DNA from: Mangrovicella endophytica
GTDB lineage: Bacteria; Pseudomonadota; Alphaproteobacteria; Rhizobiales; Rhizobiaceae
Direction: 5' to 3'
Assembly: GCF_002893625.1 (NCBI RefSeq)
Contig: NZ_PKMZ01000001.1
Coordinates: 1,136,166-1,200,165 of the forward strand
DNA length: 64,000 bases
Of this stretch, positions 9,899 to 19,666 are shown piece after piece. The notes below the pieces were generated by a model. That model had not been told where the DNA came from. It made no database searches and saw nothing but the letters and a program-made list of their open reading frames with translations. The position numbers and the translations under genes are program-made. Numbering within the stretch: the first letter of the stretch is position 1; each line of letters opens with the position of its first letter.

Positions 9899-10825
9899 TT
9901 ACTTCTTGCCGGCCGCCGCAGCGACCTCGGCCGCGAAGTCGCTGGTTTCGCGCTCGATGCCCTCGCCGAGAGCGAAGCGCACGAAGGCGACGATCTTCGC
10001 TGGGGCGCCGAAGTCCTTCTCGGCCGCCTGCAGCGCCTTCTCGACCGTCAGGTCCGGGTTGATCACGAAAGCCTGGCTGAGGAGGACGACCTCCTCGTAG
10101 AACTTGCGCATCCGACCTTCGACCATCTTCTCGACGATGTTGTCGGGCTTGCCCGACTGACGTGCCTGGTCCGCGAAGATCGCCTTCTCGCGCTCGGCGA
10201 CGACCGGATCGATCTCAGCTGACGTCAGCGCCAGCGGGTTTGTCGCAGCGACATGCATGGCGACCTGGCGGCCGAACTGCGTCAGCGCGGCCTTGTCGCC
10301 TGCCGATTCGATGGCGACGAGCACGCCCATCTTCCCGAGGCCCTCGGCAACCTGGTTGTGGATGTAGGTGGCCACGACGCCCTGGCCGACCTCAAGCTTC
10401 GTCGAACGGCGCAGGCTCATATTCTCGCCGATCGTGGCGACGGCGTCCTTGATGGTGTCGACCACGGACTTCGAACCGTTCGGATAGGTCGCGGCGCCGA
10501 CCGCCTCGACCGAGCCGTCCGTCGTCAGGCCGACAGCCGCGACGTCGCGCACCAGCGCTTGGAAGGCGTCGTTACGGGCGACAAAGTCGGTCTCGGAGTT
10601 CACCTCGACCACAATCGCCGACGTGTCGTTCGAGGCGACGGCGACAAGACCCTCGGCCGCCGTGCGGCCGGACTTCTTGTCAGCCTTGGCGATGCCCTTC
10701 TTGCGCAGCCAGTCCACCGCCTCTTCCATGTTGCCGTTCGTCTCGGCGAGAGCGGTCTTGCAGTCCATCATGCCTGCGCCGGTCTTCTCGCGCAGGTCCT
10801 TCACCATGGCGGCGGTAATCGTCAT
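9899..10825 (-). CDS. tsf: Translation elongation factor Ts
   Basis: EF-Ts recharges EF-Tu with GTP. The 308-residue protein starts [20 protein letters not shown], includes the conserved DCKTAL motif of the N-terminal UBA-like domain, then the core domains ([10 protein letters not shown] near residue 80). The ATG at 10825 has AGAGGCC upstream; an in-frame ATG at 10855 would add ten residues that are not family-like. It follows rpsB after 126 bases that contain a strong hairpin. Confidence 0.97.
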   Translation of the reverse strand: MTITAAMVKDLREKTGAGMMDCKTALAETNGNMEEAVDWLRKKGIAKADKKSGRTAAEGLVAVASNDTSAIVVEVNSETDFVARNDAFQALVRDVAAVGLTTDGSVEAVGAATYPNGSKSVVDTIKDAVATIGENMSLRRSTKLEVGQGVVATYIHNQVAEGLGKMGVLVAIESAGDKAALTQFGRQVAMHVAATNPLALTSAEIDPVVAEREKAIFADQARQSGKPDNIVEKMVEGRMRKFYEEVVLLSQAFVINPDLTVEKALQAAEKDFGAPAKIVAFVRFALGEGIERETSDFAAEVAAAAGKK

Positions 10826-10915
10826 CTTGGCCTCTCCAGAAATGATTGGGCGCACCGGCTTCAGGAACGAAGGGTGCGCCGGAACTGTGACGCCCGTGCT
10901 TCAGCCGGGCGGAAT

Positions 10916-10946
10916 GGCCGGAGCGTCGCTGAGAGACGCTCCGGCC
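10916..10946 (-). terminator. Strong hairpin between rpsB and tsf
   Basis: A perfect 12-base-pair stem (GGCCGGAGCGTC with GACGCTCCGGCC) and a 7-base loop start 5 bases after the rpsB stop codon. There is no clear T tract on the minus strand, so it could be an attenuator or an mRNA-stabilising structure rather than a full terminator. Confidence 0.6.
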
Positions 10947-10951
10947 CGATA

Positions 10952-11773
10952 TCAGGCTGCGGCGTTCGCACCTTCGGCCAGCTCGGCGTCGCCGGCGGCC
11001 TCGGTCGTCTCGGACGGAGTCTCGTCGAGAGCCGGCTCGATCGGAGCCTCCTCCATCGCGCCGATATCGACGCCCATCGAGCCCTGCTGACGGGCAATGC
11101 CGTCGACCGCGGCGCGGGCGATCAGATCGCAGTAGAGCGTGATGGCGCGCGCCGCGTCGTCATTGCCCGGGATCGCGTAATCGATCGGCGAGGGATCGCA
11201 GTTCGAATCGACCACCGCGACGACCGGGATGTGGAGGCGCTTGGCTTCCTCGATCGCGATCGCTTCCTTGTTGGTGTCGATGATGAAGATCATGTCCGGC
11301 ACGCCGCCCATGTCGCGGATGCCGCCGAGCGCGCGGTTCAGCTTGTCGCGCTCACGCTGCAGCGTCAGGCGCTCCTTCTTGGTGAAGCCCTGGGCTTCGC
11401 CGGAGAGCAGCTCGTCGAGCTTGCGCAGGCGCTGGATCGAATGCGAGATCGTCTTCCAGTTGGTCAGCATGCCGCCGAGCCAGCGGGCGTTGACGTAGTA
11501 CTGGGCCGAACGCTGTGCCGCATCGGCGACGATCTCGGACGCCTGGCGCTTGGTGCCGACGAAGAGAACGCGGCCGCCACGGGCGACGCAATCGCTGACG
11601 GCCTGCAGCGCGCGGTGCAGCATCGGCACCGTCTGGGCGAGATCGAGGATGTGGATGTTGTTGCGCGCGCCGAAGATGAAGGGCGCCATCTTCGGGTTCC
11701 AGCGGTGGGTCTGGTGGCCGAAGTGGACGCCGGCTTCGAGAAGCTGGCGCATGGAGTAGTCTGGCAGAGCCAT
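10952..11773 (-). CDS. rpsB: 30S ribosomal protein S2
   Basis: S2 is a large late-binding protein of the 30S subunit. The 273-residue product begins [20 protein letters not shown] and carries the conserved [16 protein letters not shown] and [10 protein letters not shown] motifs. The C-terminal 30 residues are acidic and low in complexity, a common feature of alphaproteobacterial S2. The ATG at 11773 has AAAGGA upstream. It is the first gene of the long minus-strand run that ends in lpxI. Confidence 0.97.
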   Translation of the reverse strand: MALPDYSMRQLLEAGVHFGHQTHRWNPKMAPFIFGARNNIHILDLAQTVPMLHRALQAVSDCVARGGRVLFVGTKRQASEIVADAAQRSAQYYVNARWLGGMLTNWKTISHSIQRLRKLDELLSGEAQGFTKKERLTLQRERDKLNRALGGIRDMGGVPDMIFIIDTNKEAIAIEEAKRLHIPVVAVVDSNCDPSPIDYAIPGNDDAARAITLYCDLIARAAVDGIARQQGSMGVDIGAMEEAPIEPALDETPSETTEAAGDAELAEGANAAA

Positions 11774-12192
11774 CGTGATGTCCTTTACCGGTTGAACCTC
11801 CACGGAACGAAGCGGCCGGATGGCCGCCACCGGAGGGACCGTCCGTTCAGACTTGCGCCGAACGCCGGATCCCGACTTCCGTGTGTGGAATGGAGGCGCG
11901 CTTACACCATCGAGCCGGTCGCGGCAAGCTCCCTCGCCAGCTAGACGTGTCACCGCACGGATCGCGAGATGACAGGGATCGTCTTAGCTGACCCCGGCCG
12001 GACGCCACAAATCGCCTTCCGCTGAGGCTTTCGGGGAGACAAGGCCGAACGATGCGGCACCATTCCTGCAAATGGCGGGCCGGCGCTTTCGCTCTTGTCA
12101 GATGAAGTTCTGCACTAGTTGCGATCAGGAGCCGGCTGTCGGTGAGTATCGCTGCCGGGCATCGCCAGAACAATGCGGGATATCTCCGATCG
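11774..12192. other. Divergent intergenic region, rpsB / BCCT transporter
   Basis: This 419-base stretch separates the divergent rpsB and BCCT genes and must hold both promoters. I see no convincing gene in it: the open frames on either strand lack family-like sequence and ribosome binding sites. The rpsB side could hold an untranslated leader. I cannot place promoters with confidence. Confidence 0.6.
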
Positions 12193-14184
12193 ATGACGCA
12201 GACGATCAACAAGCCGGTCTTCTTTTTCTCGAGCGCCATCATCATAGCTTTGGTTATGATCGGCGTGCTGTTTCCGGCCGATGCCGAGCGGATCTTCGCC
12301 ACGGCACAAGGGTTCGTCCTCGACACGTTCGGTTGGTTCTATCTGCTTTCCGTCGGCATCTTCGTCTTCGTAGTCCTGTTTCTAGCGGTCAGCCGGTACG
12401 GGCGGCTGAAGCTCGGGCCGGATGATTCCGAGCCCGACTACTCCTATCTCTCCTGGCTCGCGATGCTGTTTGCCGCCGGCATGGGCATTGGCCTGATGTT
12501 CTACGCCGTCGCCGAGCCCATCCTGCACTACTCCGTTCCACCCGAAGCCGAGCCCGGGAGCTTCGACGCCGCCCGTCAGGCAATGTCGATCGTCTTCTTC
12601 CACTGGGGCATCCATGCCTGGGCGATCTATGCCGTCGTCGGTCTGTCGCTCGCCTACTTCTCCTTCCGCTACAACCTGCCGCTGACGATCCGCTCGGGCT
12701 TCTATCCGCTGATCCGCGAGCGCATCCGCGGTCCGATCGGCGATGCCGTCGATATCTTCGCCATCTGCGGCACGCTTTTCGGCATCGCCACGTCGCTTGG
12801 CCTCGGCGTTCTCCAGATCAACGCGGGCCTGAACTACCTGCTCGACATACCGCAGACCGCAGCCGTGCAGGTCGGCCTCATCCTGGTGGTGACCTGCCTT
12901 GCGACACTCTCCGTCGTGTCGGGGCTCGACGTCGGCATTCGGCGGCTGTCGGAAGGCAATCTCATCCTCGCCGTGCTCCTGATGCTGTTCGTGCTGATCG
13001 TCGGCCCGACGGAGTTCATCTTCCGCGCCTTCGTTCAGAACGTCGGCACCTATCTCGATCAGTTCATCGAGCGCACTTTCCGCCTGTATGCCTATGAGCC
13101 GCGCGACTGGATCAGCAACTGGACCCTGTTCTACTGGGCCTGGTGGATCTCCTGGTCGCCCTTCGTCGGCATGTTCATCGCCCGCATCTCGCGCGGGCGC
13201 ACCGTTCGGGAGTTCGTGGTCGGCGTTCTCTTTGTGCCCTCTGCCTTCACCTTCTTCTGGATGACGGTCTTCGGCAATACGGCCATCTCGCTCGACATGG
13301 GCTCGTCGGCCGGCGCGATCTCGCGGGCCGTCAGCGCCGACATCTCGGTCGCGCTCTTCCAATTCTTCGAGTACCTGCCCTGGTCGGCTGTCACCTCGGC
13401 GCTTGGCGTGCTCCTCGTCGCGGTGTTCTTCGTTACGTCGTCCGACTCCGGGTCCATGGTCGTCGACACCATCGCCTCGGGTGGCACGGCGGAGACGCCG
13501 CTATGGCAGCGCATCTACTGGTGTTCGCTGGAGGGGATCGTCGCGGCCCTGCTGCTGCTGGCGGGTGGACTGACGGCCCTGCAGACGATGACGCTGATCA
13601 GCGCCCTGCCCTTCACCATCATCCTCCTGCTTCTCGCCTTCGGTCTCGTGCGCGGCATGCGTGCTGACGTCGCGCGCTCGATCGAGCACCGCCAGGCCCA
13701 GCCGGCCATTCCACGCCGCGAGATGACGTGGCAGGCGCGGCTGAACGCCATCCTGCACGAACCGACGCGGGCTGAGGTCGGAAGGTTCATCGATACCGTC
13801 GTGCACCCGGCGCTGCTCGCCGTCGCGGCCGAGCTGAAGAAGCGGGATGTCGCGGCAGAGGTCGAAAGAGACGAAGCGGGTAGCGCCACGCTGACGATTG
13901 CATCGGCGACGACGCGCAACTTCGTCTATGGCGTCGTTCCGGCACCGCAGCTCGCAATGGCCTTCTCCGCCGCAGACGTAACGCGCCCCGATCAGCGGCG
14001 TGCGCAGATCTGGTCGGCGCGCACGGTCTTCTCGGACGGCAGCCGCGGCTACGAGGTCACGGGCTTTTCCAAGGAGGACATCCTGGCCGACGTACTAGCC
14101 CAGTTCGAGCGCTACCAGCTCCTGACCAGCGCACAGAGCACGGCGCTCTATGTCGCCGCGCCGGACCCGACTCCGGCAAGCTGA
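12193..14184 (+). CDS. BCCT-family betaine/carnitine/choline-type transporter
   Basis: This inner membrane secondary transporter should import a quaternary ammonium compound such as choline or glycine betaine for osmoprotection. The 663-residue protein has about twelve membrane helices up to residue 490. It contains the early [14 protein letters not shown] segment and the diagnostic tryptophan-rich [22 protein letters not shown] block near residue 320. The roughly 160-residue cytoplasmic C-terminal tail resembles the BetT type, where it senses osmotic stress. An in-frame GTG at 12142 could add 17 residues; the ATG at 12193 ([11 protein letters not shown]) fits the family better. Substrate cannot be decided from sequence. 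Confidence 0.9.
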   Translation: MTQTINKPVFFFSSAIIIALVMIGVLFPADAERIFATAQGFVLDTFGWFYLLSVGIFVFVVLFLAVSRYGRLKLGPDDSEPDYSYLSWLAMLFAAGMGIGLMFYAVAEPILHYSVPPEAEPGSFDAARQAMSIVFFHWGIHAWAIYAVVGLSLAYFSFRYNLPLTIRSGFYPLIRERIRGPIGDAVDIFAICGTLFGIATSLGLGVLQINAGLNYLLDIPQTAAVQVGLILVVTCLATLSVVSGLDVGIRRLSEGNLILAVLLMLFVLIVGPTEFIFRAFVQNVGTYLDQFIERTFRLYAYEPRDWISNWTLFYWAWWISWSPFVGMFIARISRGRTVREFVVGVLFVPSAFTFFWMTVFGNTAISLDMGSSAGAISRAVSADISVALFQFFEYLPWSAVTSALGVLLVAVFFVTSSDSGSMVVDTIASGGTAETPLWQRIYWCSLEGIVAALLLLAGGLTALQTMTLISALPFTIILLLLAFGLVRGMRADVARSIEHRQAQPAIPRREMTWQARLNAILHEPTRAEVGRFIDTVVHPALLAVAAELKKRDVAAEVERDEAGSATLTIASATTRNFVYGVVPAPQLAMAFSAADVTRPDQRRAQIWSARTVFSDGSRGYEVTGFSKEDILADVLAQFERYQLLTSAQSTALYVAAPDPTPAS

Positions 14185-14216
14185 CGAAAGCGCCCGTTCG
14201 GAAAGCGCAAAGCGGC

Positions 14217-14248
14217 TGAGCGCCGGCCATGTCTATGGCTGGCACTCA
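14217..14248. terminator. Possible bidirectional hairpin between convergent genes
   Basis: An imperfect stem (GAGCGCCGGCCAT pairing with ATGGCTGGCACTC, with wobble pairs) lies between the convergent BCCT transporter and eipB ends. It has no T tract, so terminator function is tentative. Confidence 0.35.
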
Positions 14249-14269
14249 GTGCGTGCGGCCGCATGGGAC

Positions 14270-15274
14270 CTAGCGGCAGCTCGGCGCGTCCAGAAGATCG
14301 AGGCTCGTCAGGCTGCCCTTGAAGGCGTAGGTGCCGAAGTCGAGCGTCAGGTTGTCGGATACGCCATTGGCATAGAGCGTGTAGCTGGTCTGGAAGATCG
14401 GCAGACCGTCCGGATCGCTGTCGCTGTTGTAGTAGGCCTCGCTGACGGACCATGCCTTCATGCCGGCCAGCTTGGTGAGCGCCGGCGAGGCGGCGCTCTT
14501 CTTGTCCACCTTCTCGTCTGCCGTGTCGGGCGCTTTTGATGGCGCGTCCTGCGACCCCGTCTCCTTTGAAGCGCTCGCCTGCGGACCGGCCGGCGGACCG
14601 GCCGGCGGCTGAGGCTTCGTCTCACTCTTCTCCGTGGACGCTTCATTCGCCGCGGCCGCAGGATCGATCGGCAGGATGATCGCGGTCGTCGTCAGCAGCT
14701 TCTGCGCGTCGTCGTCACCGTCAAAGAGTTTGGCTTGGACGATCCGCTCGCCGGCTTCGGCGCGATCGACGAGATCGGCCGTGTGCCGCATGGGAAAGAC
14801 CGAGAGCGGCAGATCCAGCTGCTTCGCGGCGGGCTGCTTCAGGATCACCTGCGTGCTCGCGCCGGCGTTCACCGCCTTGCCTGCGACCTCCTTGTCCGGC
14901 GAACCGTCGATGAAGGTCTTGGTCGAGAAGTCGTAGCTTTCGCCGGACCGGCTTTCGCTGGCGATTGTCTGCTGGTCGGTGACGATGACCTCCGATTCCT
15001 GCTGGAACTGCGCGACGAAGCGGTAGTCAAGGTCATAGGAGCGGCAGCCCTCCGCCTTCAGCTCCATGGCGATGCGGCCGCGGGCGTTGACGAGCTCGCT
15101 GGACGAGGTCGCAAGCGACAGCTCGTAGACGGCGCGATGCGGCGCAAGCTCGGCCGCGCCGGCAGGCGTCGCGGCCATAGAAGCTCCGGCAACGGCCATG
15201 AGCGCCATGGCATGCGGCAGGTAGCGGCGTGCCTCATCCAGCCGGCGGTCGTTCTGATCCATCTTTATCGACAT
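14270..15274 (-). CDS. eipB: Cell envelope integrity protein EipB (DUF1849)
   Basis: EipB is a periplasmic beta-spiral protein that supports envelope integrity in Brucella and relatives. The 334-residue product has a signal peptide (about residues 20-41, cut near AGA-AELAPHRA). The mature part matches the family (YELSLA near 50, EGCRSYDLDYRF near 75). Cys77 and Cys333, the second-last residue, can form the single conserved disulfide. An unusual 60-residue Pro/Ala/Lys/Glu-rich insertion (about 205-264) splits the last strands. The start at 15274 has GGAG upstream; 15262 is the alternative. It is divergent from ridA. Confidence 0.85.
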   Translation of the reverse strand: MSIKMDQNDRRLDEARRYLPHAMALMAVAGASMAATPAGAAELAPHRAVYELSLATSSSELVNARGRIAMELKAEGCRSYDLDYRFVAQFQQESEVIVTDQQTIASESRSGESYDFSTKTFIDGSPDKEVAGKAVNAGASTQVILKQPAAKQLDLPLSVFPMRHTADLVDRAEAGERIVQAKLFDGDDDAQKLLTTTAIILPIDPAAAANEASTEKSETKPQPPAGPPAGPQASASKETGSQDAPSKAPDTADEKVDKKSAASPALTKLAGMKAWSVSEAYYNSDSDPDGLPIFQTSYTLYANGVSDNLTLDFGTYAFKGSLTSLDLLDAPSCR

Positions 15275-15376
15275 CCGCTCCGCTGATCCCGCGTTCCATG
15301 ACACGACACGATGCTCTACAGCATCGGCACTGCATCTTACAGGCTGCCCAGCAAACCCGTCGTTTGAGGACATTCC

Positions 15377-15844
15377 ATGACCCAGTCTATCGCCGCCCGT
15401 CTTGAAGCTGCCGGCATCGTCCTTCCGGATGCAGCCGCTCCGGCCGCCAACTACGTGCCCTACTCCCTGCAGGGCAACTTCATGCTGACCTCGGGCCAGC
15501 TGCCGCTCGAGAACGGCGCCCTGGCTGTCAGCGGCAAACTTGGTGCCGGCGTTTCGCTTGAGGACGGCCAGCGTGCGGCACGCCTCTGCGCGGTCAACAT
15601 CCTGGCGCAGGCGAAGGCGGCACTGGGCGGCGATCTCAGCCGCATCCGGCAAATCCTCAAGCTCACCGTCTTCGTCGCCAGCGACGCGTCCTTTACCGGG
15701 CAGCACAAGGTCGCCAACGGCGCGTCCGACCTCCTCGTCGAGATCCTCGGCGACGCCGGCCGGCATGCCCGCTCGGCTGTTGGTGTTCCTGCCCTGCCGC
15801 TCGACGCCGCGGTCGAAGTCGAAGCGATCATCCTGGTCGACTGA
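15377..15844 (+). CDS. RidA/YjgF-family protein
   Basis: RidA proteins hydrolyse reactive enamine/imine intermediates made by PLP enzymes. The 155-residue product has the family fold with TSGQLPLENG near residue 40, LSRIRQILKLTVFVAS near 95 and a C-terminal RSAVGVPALPLDAAVEVEAI motif. The arginine of RSAVGV corresponds to the catalytic arginine. It belongs to the longer (about 155-residue) RidA subgroup common in rhizobia. GAGGA lies 8 bases before the ATG. It is followed after 12 bases by the GDPD gene. Confidence 0.92.
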   Translation: MTQSIAARLEAAGIVLPDAAAPAANYVPYSLQGNFMLTSGQLPLENGALAVSGKLGAGVSLEDGQRAARLCAVNILAQAKAALGGDLSRIRQILKLTVFVASDASFTGQHKVANGASDLLVEILGDAGRHARSAVGVPALPLDAAVEVEAIILVD

Positions 15845-15856
15845 AGAGGAATTCCA

Positions 15857-16585
15857 ATGCCTTACGGCAATGATCTCGCCTGGCTGACGAGGCGGCCCAT
15901 CGCGCATCGCGGGCTGCATGACGGCAACGTCTCCGTCCCTGAGAACTCGCTTGCCGCAGCCAGGGCGGCGATCGAGGCGGGGTATCCGATCGAATGCGAC
16001 GTCCAGCTCTCGTCCGGCGGGACGCCATACATCTTCCATGACGACACGCTCGACCGTCTGGCCCGGACCGATGGCGCGTTCCGCGACGCGGACGATCGAC
16101 GACTTGGCGCCCTACGCCTCGTCGGCACCGACCAGGCAATGCCGACCGTTGCCGAGTTCCTGCGACTGATCGACGGTCGCGTTCCCGTGGTGATGGAGCT
16201 GAAGGGCGTGGGTGCAGACAAGGACGGCGACTACCTCGCCCGCCTCCTGCCGATGATCGAACCGTACCGCGGTCGGCTCGCGCTCATGTCCTTTGATGAA
16301 TGGCTGATCGACCAGGCGCTGCAGGCCGACGGTCCCTGGCCGGTCGGGCTGACCGCCGAAGGCACCGAGCCGGCGGTGCTCGATCGCCACCGCGCGATCT
16401 ATGATCGGGGCTGCGCCTTCACCTCCTACAATGTCGACCACCTCGACAACGACTTCGTGCGCTATGTGAGGAATGAGAGGCGGGACCCGGTGATCAGCTG
16501 GACGGTACGCTCGCCGGCCGATCAACGTCGGAGCGCCGCTTTAGCCGACCAGATCACCTTCGAGGGCTTTCTGCCGCAGAGCTGA
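15857..16585 (+). CDS. Glycerophosphodiester phosphodiesterase family protein
   Basis: The enzyme should hydrolyse glycerophosphodiesters to glycerol-3-phosphate and an alcohol. The 242-residue product shows the GDPD signature: IAHRGLHDG near residue 15, PENSLAAA, ECDVQLSSGG near 47 with the metal-binding acids, FHDDTLDRL near 60 with the second catalytic histidine, and a VVMELKGV metal ligand near 112. There is no signal peptide, so it is cytoplasmic. AGAGGA precedes the ATG. It is close behind ridA and ahead of the acyltransferase gene, probably one transcript. Confidence 0.92.
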   Translation: MPYGNDLAWLTRRPIAHRGLHDGNVSVPENSLAAARAAIEAGYPIECDVQLSSGGTPYIFHDDTLDRLARTDGAFRDADDRRLGALRLVGTDQAMPTVAEFLRLIDGRVPVVMELKGVGADKDGDYLARLLPMIEPYRGRLALMSFDEWLIDQALQADGPWPVGLTAEGTEPAVLDRHRAIYDRGCAFTSYNVDHLDNDFVRYVRNERRDPVISWTVRSPADQRRSAALADQITFEGFLPQS

Positions 16586-16617
16586 GCGCTTGCAACAATC
16601 GCCGCGCGGGAACACTT

Positions 16618-17880
16618 GTGTCGATGATGGATCAGCGTTCCGACACGACATCGCAGCCGCCCCTGGACGGCGATACCGCGGTTTCGATCCGCGTCTATGC
16701 CGGCATCGGCACGATCGAGCCGGCGACTTGGGACCGGCTCGCCGACTGCGGAACATCTGCCGCGTCCGCAGGAGGAACTTCAGGACGCACGGCTAACCCC
16801 TTCGTCTCGCATGCCTTTCTCGGCGCGCTTGAAGACAGCGGCTGTGTCGGGCGGAAATCCGGATGGCTGCCGCAGCACCTTGCCGTCGAGGATGATCACG
16901 GTCAGGTCCTGGCGGTGGCACCCGCCTATCTGAAGGGCAACAGCCAGGGCGAATACGTCTTCGATCATGGCTGGGCGGACGCCTTCGAGCGGGCCGGCGG
17001 GCGCTATTATCCCAAGCTGCAGCTGTCGGTGCCCTTTACGCCGGCGACAGGGCCGCGCCTCCTCGTGGGAAGCAGTCCCTATGCCGAGACGCTGCGGGCG
17101 GCGCTCGCCGATGGCGTTAAAGCATATGTGCGGCAGACCGGCATCTCATCGGCGCATGCGACCTTCCTCGATGAGGAAGACCGCATGATCCTCGAGGAGA
17201 GCGGCTATCTCCATCGGACCGATCAGCAGTTCCATTTCCGCAACCGGGGCTATGGCAGCTACGACGACTTTCTGGGGACGCTCGCCTCCCGCAAGCGCAA
17301 GGCGCTGAAGAAGGAGCGCCGCGAGGCCTTAGCGAACGGCATCACGATCGAGCGGCTGACCGGGCGCGACATCACCGAAGCCGCCTGGGACGCCTTCTTC
17401 GCCTTCTACATGGATACGGGCGGGCGGAAATGGGGCCGTCCCTACCTCAACCGCACCTTCTTCAGCCTCATCGGTGAGCGGATGGCCGACCGCATCCTGC
17501 TCGTCATGGCGAGGCGCGAGGGCCGCTACATCGCCGGCGCGTTGAACTTCATCGGTGCCGACCGGCTCTACGGCCGCAACTGGGGCTGCATCGAGGACCA
17601 TCCCTACCTTCACTTCGAGGTCTGTTATCACCAGGCGATCGACTTCGCGATCGAGCGGGGGCTGACCGTGGTGGAGGCCGGAGCGCAGGGCGAGCACAAG
17701 CTGGCACGCGGCTACGAGCCGGTGACGACCCACTCGGCACATTTCATCGCCCATCAGGGCCTGCGCGAGGCGATCGCCGACTACCTCGAACGGGAGCGTG
17801 AGAGCGTCGAGGCGATGCAGGAGGAGCTGTCCGAGCACACGCCCTTCCGCAAGAGCGAGCCGCCCGCCGAGGCGGACTGA
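16618..17880 (+). CDS. GNAT-family acyltransferase (COG3146 type)
   Basis: The 420-residue product matches the COG3146 group of predicted N-acyltransferases, which have a double GNAT (FemAB-like) fold. Family landmarks visible are NPFVSHAFLGALEDSGC near residue 60, VAPAYLKGNSQGEYVFDHGWA near 95-115, the basic ASRKRKALKKERREA stretch near 225 that may bind CoA or RNA, and GAQGEHKLARGYEP near 360. The natural substrate is not known. A GTG at 16618 has GGGA upstream; ATGs at 16624 and 16627 are alternatives. It follows GDPD by 32 bases. Confidence 0.85.
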   Translation: MSMMDQRSDTTSQPPLDGDTAVSIRVYAGIGTIEPATWDRLADCGTSAASAGGTSGRTANPFVSHAFLGALEDSGCVGRKSGWLPQHLAVEDDHGQVLAVAPAYLKGNSQGEYVFDHGWADAFERAGGRYYPKLQLSVPFTPATGPRLLVGSSPYAETLRAALADGVKAYVRQTGISSAHATFLDEEDRMILEESGYLHRTDQQFHFRNRGYGSYDDFLGTLASRKRKALKKERREALANGITIERLTGRDITEAAWDAFFAFYMDTGGRKWGRPYLNRTFFSLIGERMADRILLVMARREGRYIAGALNFIGADRLYGRNWGCIEDHPYLHFEVCYHQAIDFAIERGLTVVEAGAQGEHKLARGYEPVTTHSAHFIAHQGLREAIADYLERERESVEAMQEELSEHTPFRKSEPPAEAD

Positions 17881-17958
17881 ACCGCGGCGACGCTGCTGCG
17901 CCCGCCAGCACGATCGGCTACGGTCGCGCCGTCAAAAAGATTCGCGAAGGAGACGGCG

Positions 17959-18387
17959 ATGACGAGCTACGACGACGGCAACATCTTCGCCAGAATCCTG
18001 CGCGGCGAGATCCCGAGCGAAAAGCTCTTCGAGGACGACGTCGCCATCGCGATCATGGATGTCATGCCGCAGTCGCGCGGCCACTGCCTCGTCATCCCGA
18101 AGGCGCCGTCGCGCAACCTCCTCGACGCGTCGGACGAGACGCTCATTGCCCTGGCGCCGCGCGTTGCCCGGATGGCGCGAGCTGTGAAGAGCGCCTTCGA
18201 GGCGGACGGCGTGGTGATCATGCAGTTCAACGAGGCGCCGGCCGGACAGACCGTGTTTCACCTCCATGTCCACGTCATCCCGCGCTATGACGGCGTGCCG
18301 CTGCGCCCGCATGAGGGCGGCATGGCCGACCCGGCTGTCTTGAAGGAGCAGGCGGACCTCATCCGCGCGGCATTGCGGGTTTCCTGA
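17959..18387 (+). CDS. HIT-family (histidine triad) nucleotide-binding protein
   Basis: HIT proteins hydrolyse or transfer nucleotides at phosphoramidate or dinucleotide substrates. The 142-residue protein begins NIFARILRGEIPSEKLFEDD, typical of Hint-like members, and has the triad HLHVHVIPRYDG near residue 95-106. AAGGAGA sits 6 bases before the ATG. The exact substrate cannot be read from sequence. It ends in a convergent arrangement with azlD, 4 bases apart. Confidence 0.93.
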   Translation: MTSYDDGNIFARILRGEIPSEKLFEDDVAIAIMDVMPQSRGHCLVIPKAPSRNLLDASDETLIALAPRVARMARAVKSAFEADGVVIMQFNEAPAGQTVFHLHVHVIPRYDGVPLRPHEGGMADPAVLKEQADLIRAALRVS

Positions 18388-18391
18388 TCCT

Positions 18392-18751
18392 TCAGGTGAA
18401 CGCGAAGGCAGCACCGACGAGGATCGCCTCGGCAACGAGGATGCCGGCGATGATCCGTTTGCCCGCGAGCAGATAGACGGCGAACCCGATGGCCAGAGCT
18501 GCGATCCGGGCGATCGTCGGGACCGCCGCGAGCGGCCCGTCCGGTACCAGCACGAGGCGCGCGATGACCGCGGCTACCAGCGACGTCGCGATGGCCCGGG
18601 CGAAGGCGATCGCCTGCGACGTCTCGGAGACGCGCCCGGCAAAGAGAACGCCCAGCCAGCGCCAGACATCGGTCGGCAGAAATCCGGCCAGCAGGATGAA
18701 GGCGTAAGGCCACCAGGCGGCCGCGATATCGTGATAGCCAAGCGGCGACAT
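18392..18751 (-). CDS. AzlD-family membrane protein
   Basis: AzlD is the small partner of AzlC; together they export branched-chain amino acids or related compounds. The 119-residue protein is almost entirely hydrophobic with about four helices and has the family LAGFLPTDVWRWLGVLFAGR block near residue 20-40. Its ATG shares one base with the azlC stop (TGATG), so translation is coupled. Confidence 0.88.
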   Translation of the reverse strand: MSPLGYHDIAAAWWPYAFILLAGFLPTDVWRWLGVLFAGRVSETSQAIAFARAIATSLVAAVIARLVLVPDGPLAAVPTIARIAALAIGFAVYLLAGKRIIAGILVAEAILVGAAFAFT

Positions 18752-19491
18752 CAGGCGCCGACTCGCGTTTCGACGATCCGTCCGGCCACATAGGCGATGA
18801 TCCCGCCGGCCAGCCCGGCCACGAGGATGTCGCTGGAAGGATCAAGCCAGTTGGCGACTGGAAGTGCCGCCATCCCGGTGAAGAGGCCGATCCGTCCGGA
18901 CGGCTCGCGCGCCGAGCCGTAGAGCGAGCAGAGGAAATAGACCGGCGTCAGGAAGGCCAGTGCTCCGGTCGCCAGTGCGGGCAGCTGACTCAGCAGATTG
19001 AAGGCGATCGCGACGATCACCGCATTGATGAGGCAAAGCGAGCCACCGAAGGCGCCGAAATAGACGGTTCGATGGCGCCGCGGCACCTCATGCAATGTCC
19101 GCATCGCGAACACCCACCCCGTCACCGCGACGAAATGGGACAGGAACAGCAGCGTGCGGGTACGTGCGCCGCGCAGTTCCGGCATCAGCGCCACCACCAT
19201 CGGCATCAGGCGCAGCGATGAGAGCGCCACCGCCAGCGCCGTGCCGGCCAGCGACGTGCCGGCGGTGACCGCGCCGATCAGCACGATGTTTGCCGGCAGG
19301 GCCCAGATGGTCGCCACCATGAAGGTCGCTTCCATCCAGTCGATTCCGGCGCCCCGCGCCAGACCCGCAAAGCCGACATGGGCGGTCATCAGGATCAGCG
19401 CCGGTACACTGAAGAGCCCCTTCAGTCCCTGCAGCGCCCAGTAGCGAGCATCACCCGACGCATCGGCATCGGCCGCGTGGTTCGGACTCAT
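18751..19491 (-). CDS. AzlC-family branched-chain amino acid exporter subunit
   Basis: AzlC is the large subunit of an AzlCD-type exporter in the inner membrane. The 246-residue product has five to six hydrophobic segments, with the conserved FAGLARGAGIDWMEATFM region near residue 45-60 and SSLRLMPMVVAL near 95. The first 20 residues (MSPNHAADADASGD) are a hydrophilic tail. The substrate is inferred from the family (azaleucine resistance in Bacillus). Confidence 0.88.
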   Translation of the reverse strand: MSPNHAADADASGDARYWALQGLKGLFSVPALILMTAHVGFAGLARGAGIDWMEATFMVATIWALPANIVLIGAVTAGTSLAGTALAVALSSLRLMPMVVALMPELRGARTRTLLFLSHFVAVTGWVFAMRTLHEVPRRHRTVYFGAFGGSLCLINAVIVAIAFNLLSQLPALATGALAFLTPVYFLCSLYGSAREPSGRIGLFTGMAALPVANWLDPSSDILVAGLAGGIIAYVAGRIVETRVGA

Positions 19492-19614
19492 TCGGCTTGG
19501 CTTGGATCACGAGAGCGCATGCGTCTCGGTATCGCGTGCGGCGGCGGAATGCGAGTGCCGAAAGCCGGCTGCCTGCGCAGCGCCGGTGAAGCAAGCACCG
19601 GGGGCTGCAGGCGT

Positions 19615-19645
19615 CAAAGAAAAGGCCGCCCCGAGGGACGGCCTT
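19615..19645 (-). terminator. Rho-independent terminator after clpA
   Basis: A stem AAGGCCG / CGGCCTT with a partly paired loop lies 22 bases after the clpA stop. On the minus strand it is followed by a T-rich tract (TTTTCTTTG), as expected for an intrinsic terminator of clpS-clpA. Confidence 0.8.
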
Positions 19646-19666
19646 CTCGATCGCCTGGCGTGATGA

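Noticed and set aside
12382..13362. Open frame antisense to the BCCT transporter
   Set aside because: Charged low-complexity translation typical of antisense shadow frames; no ribosome binding site.
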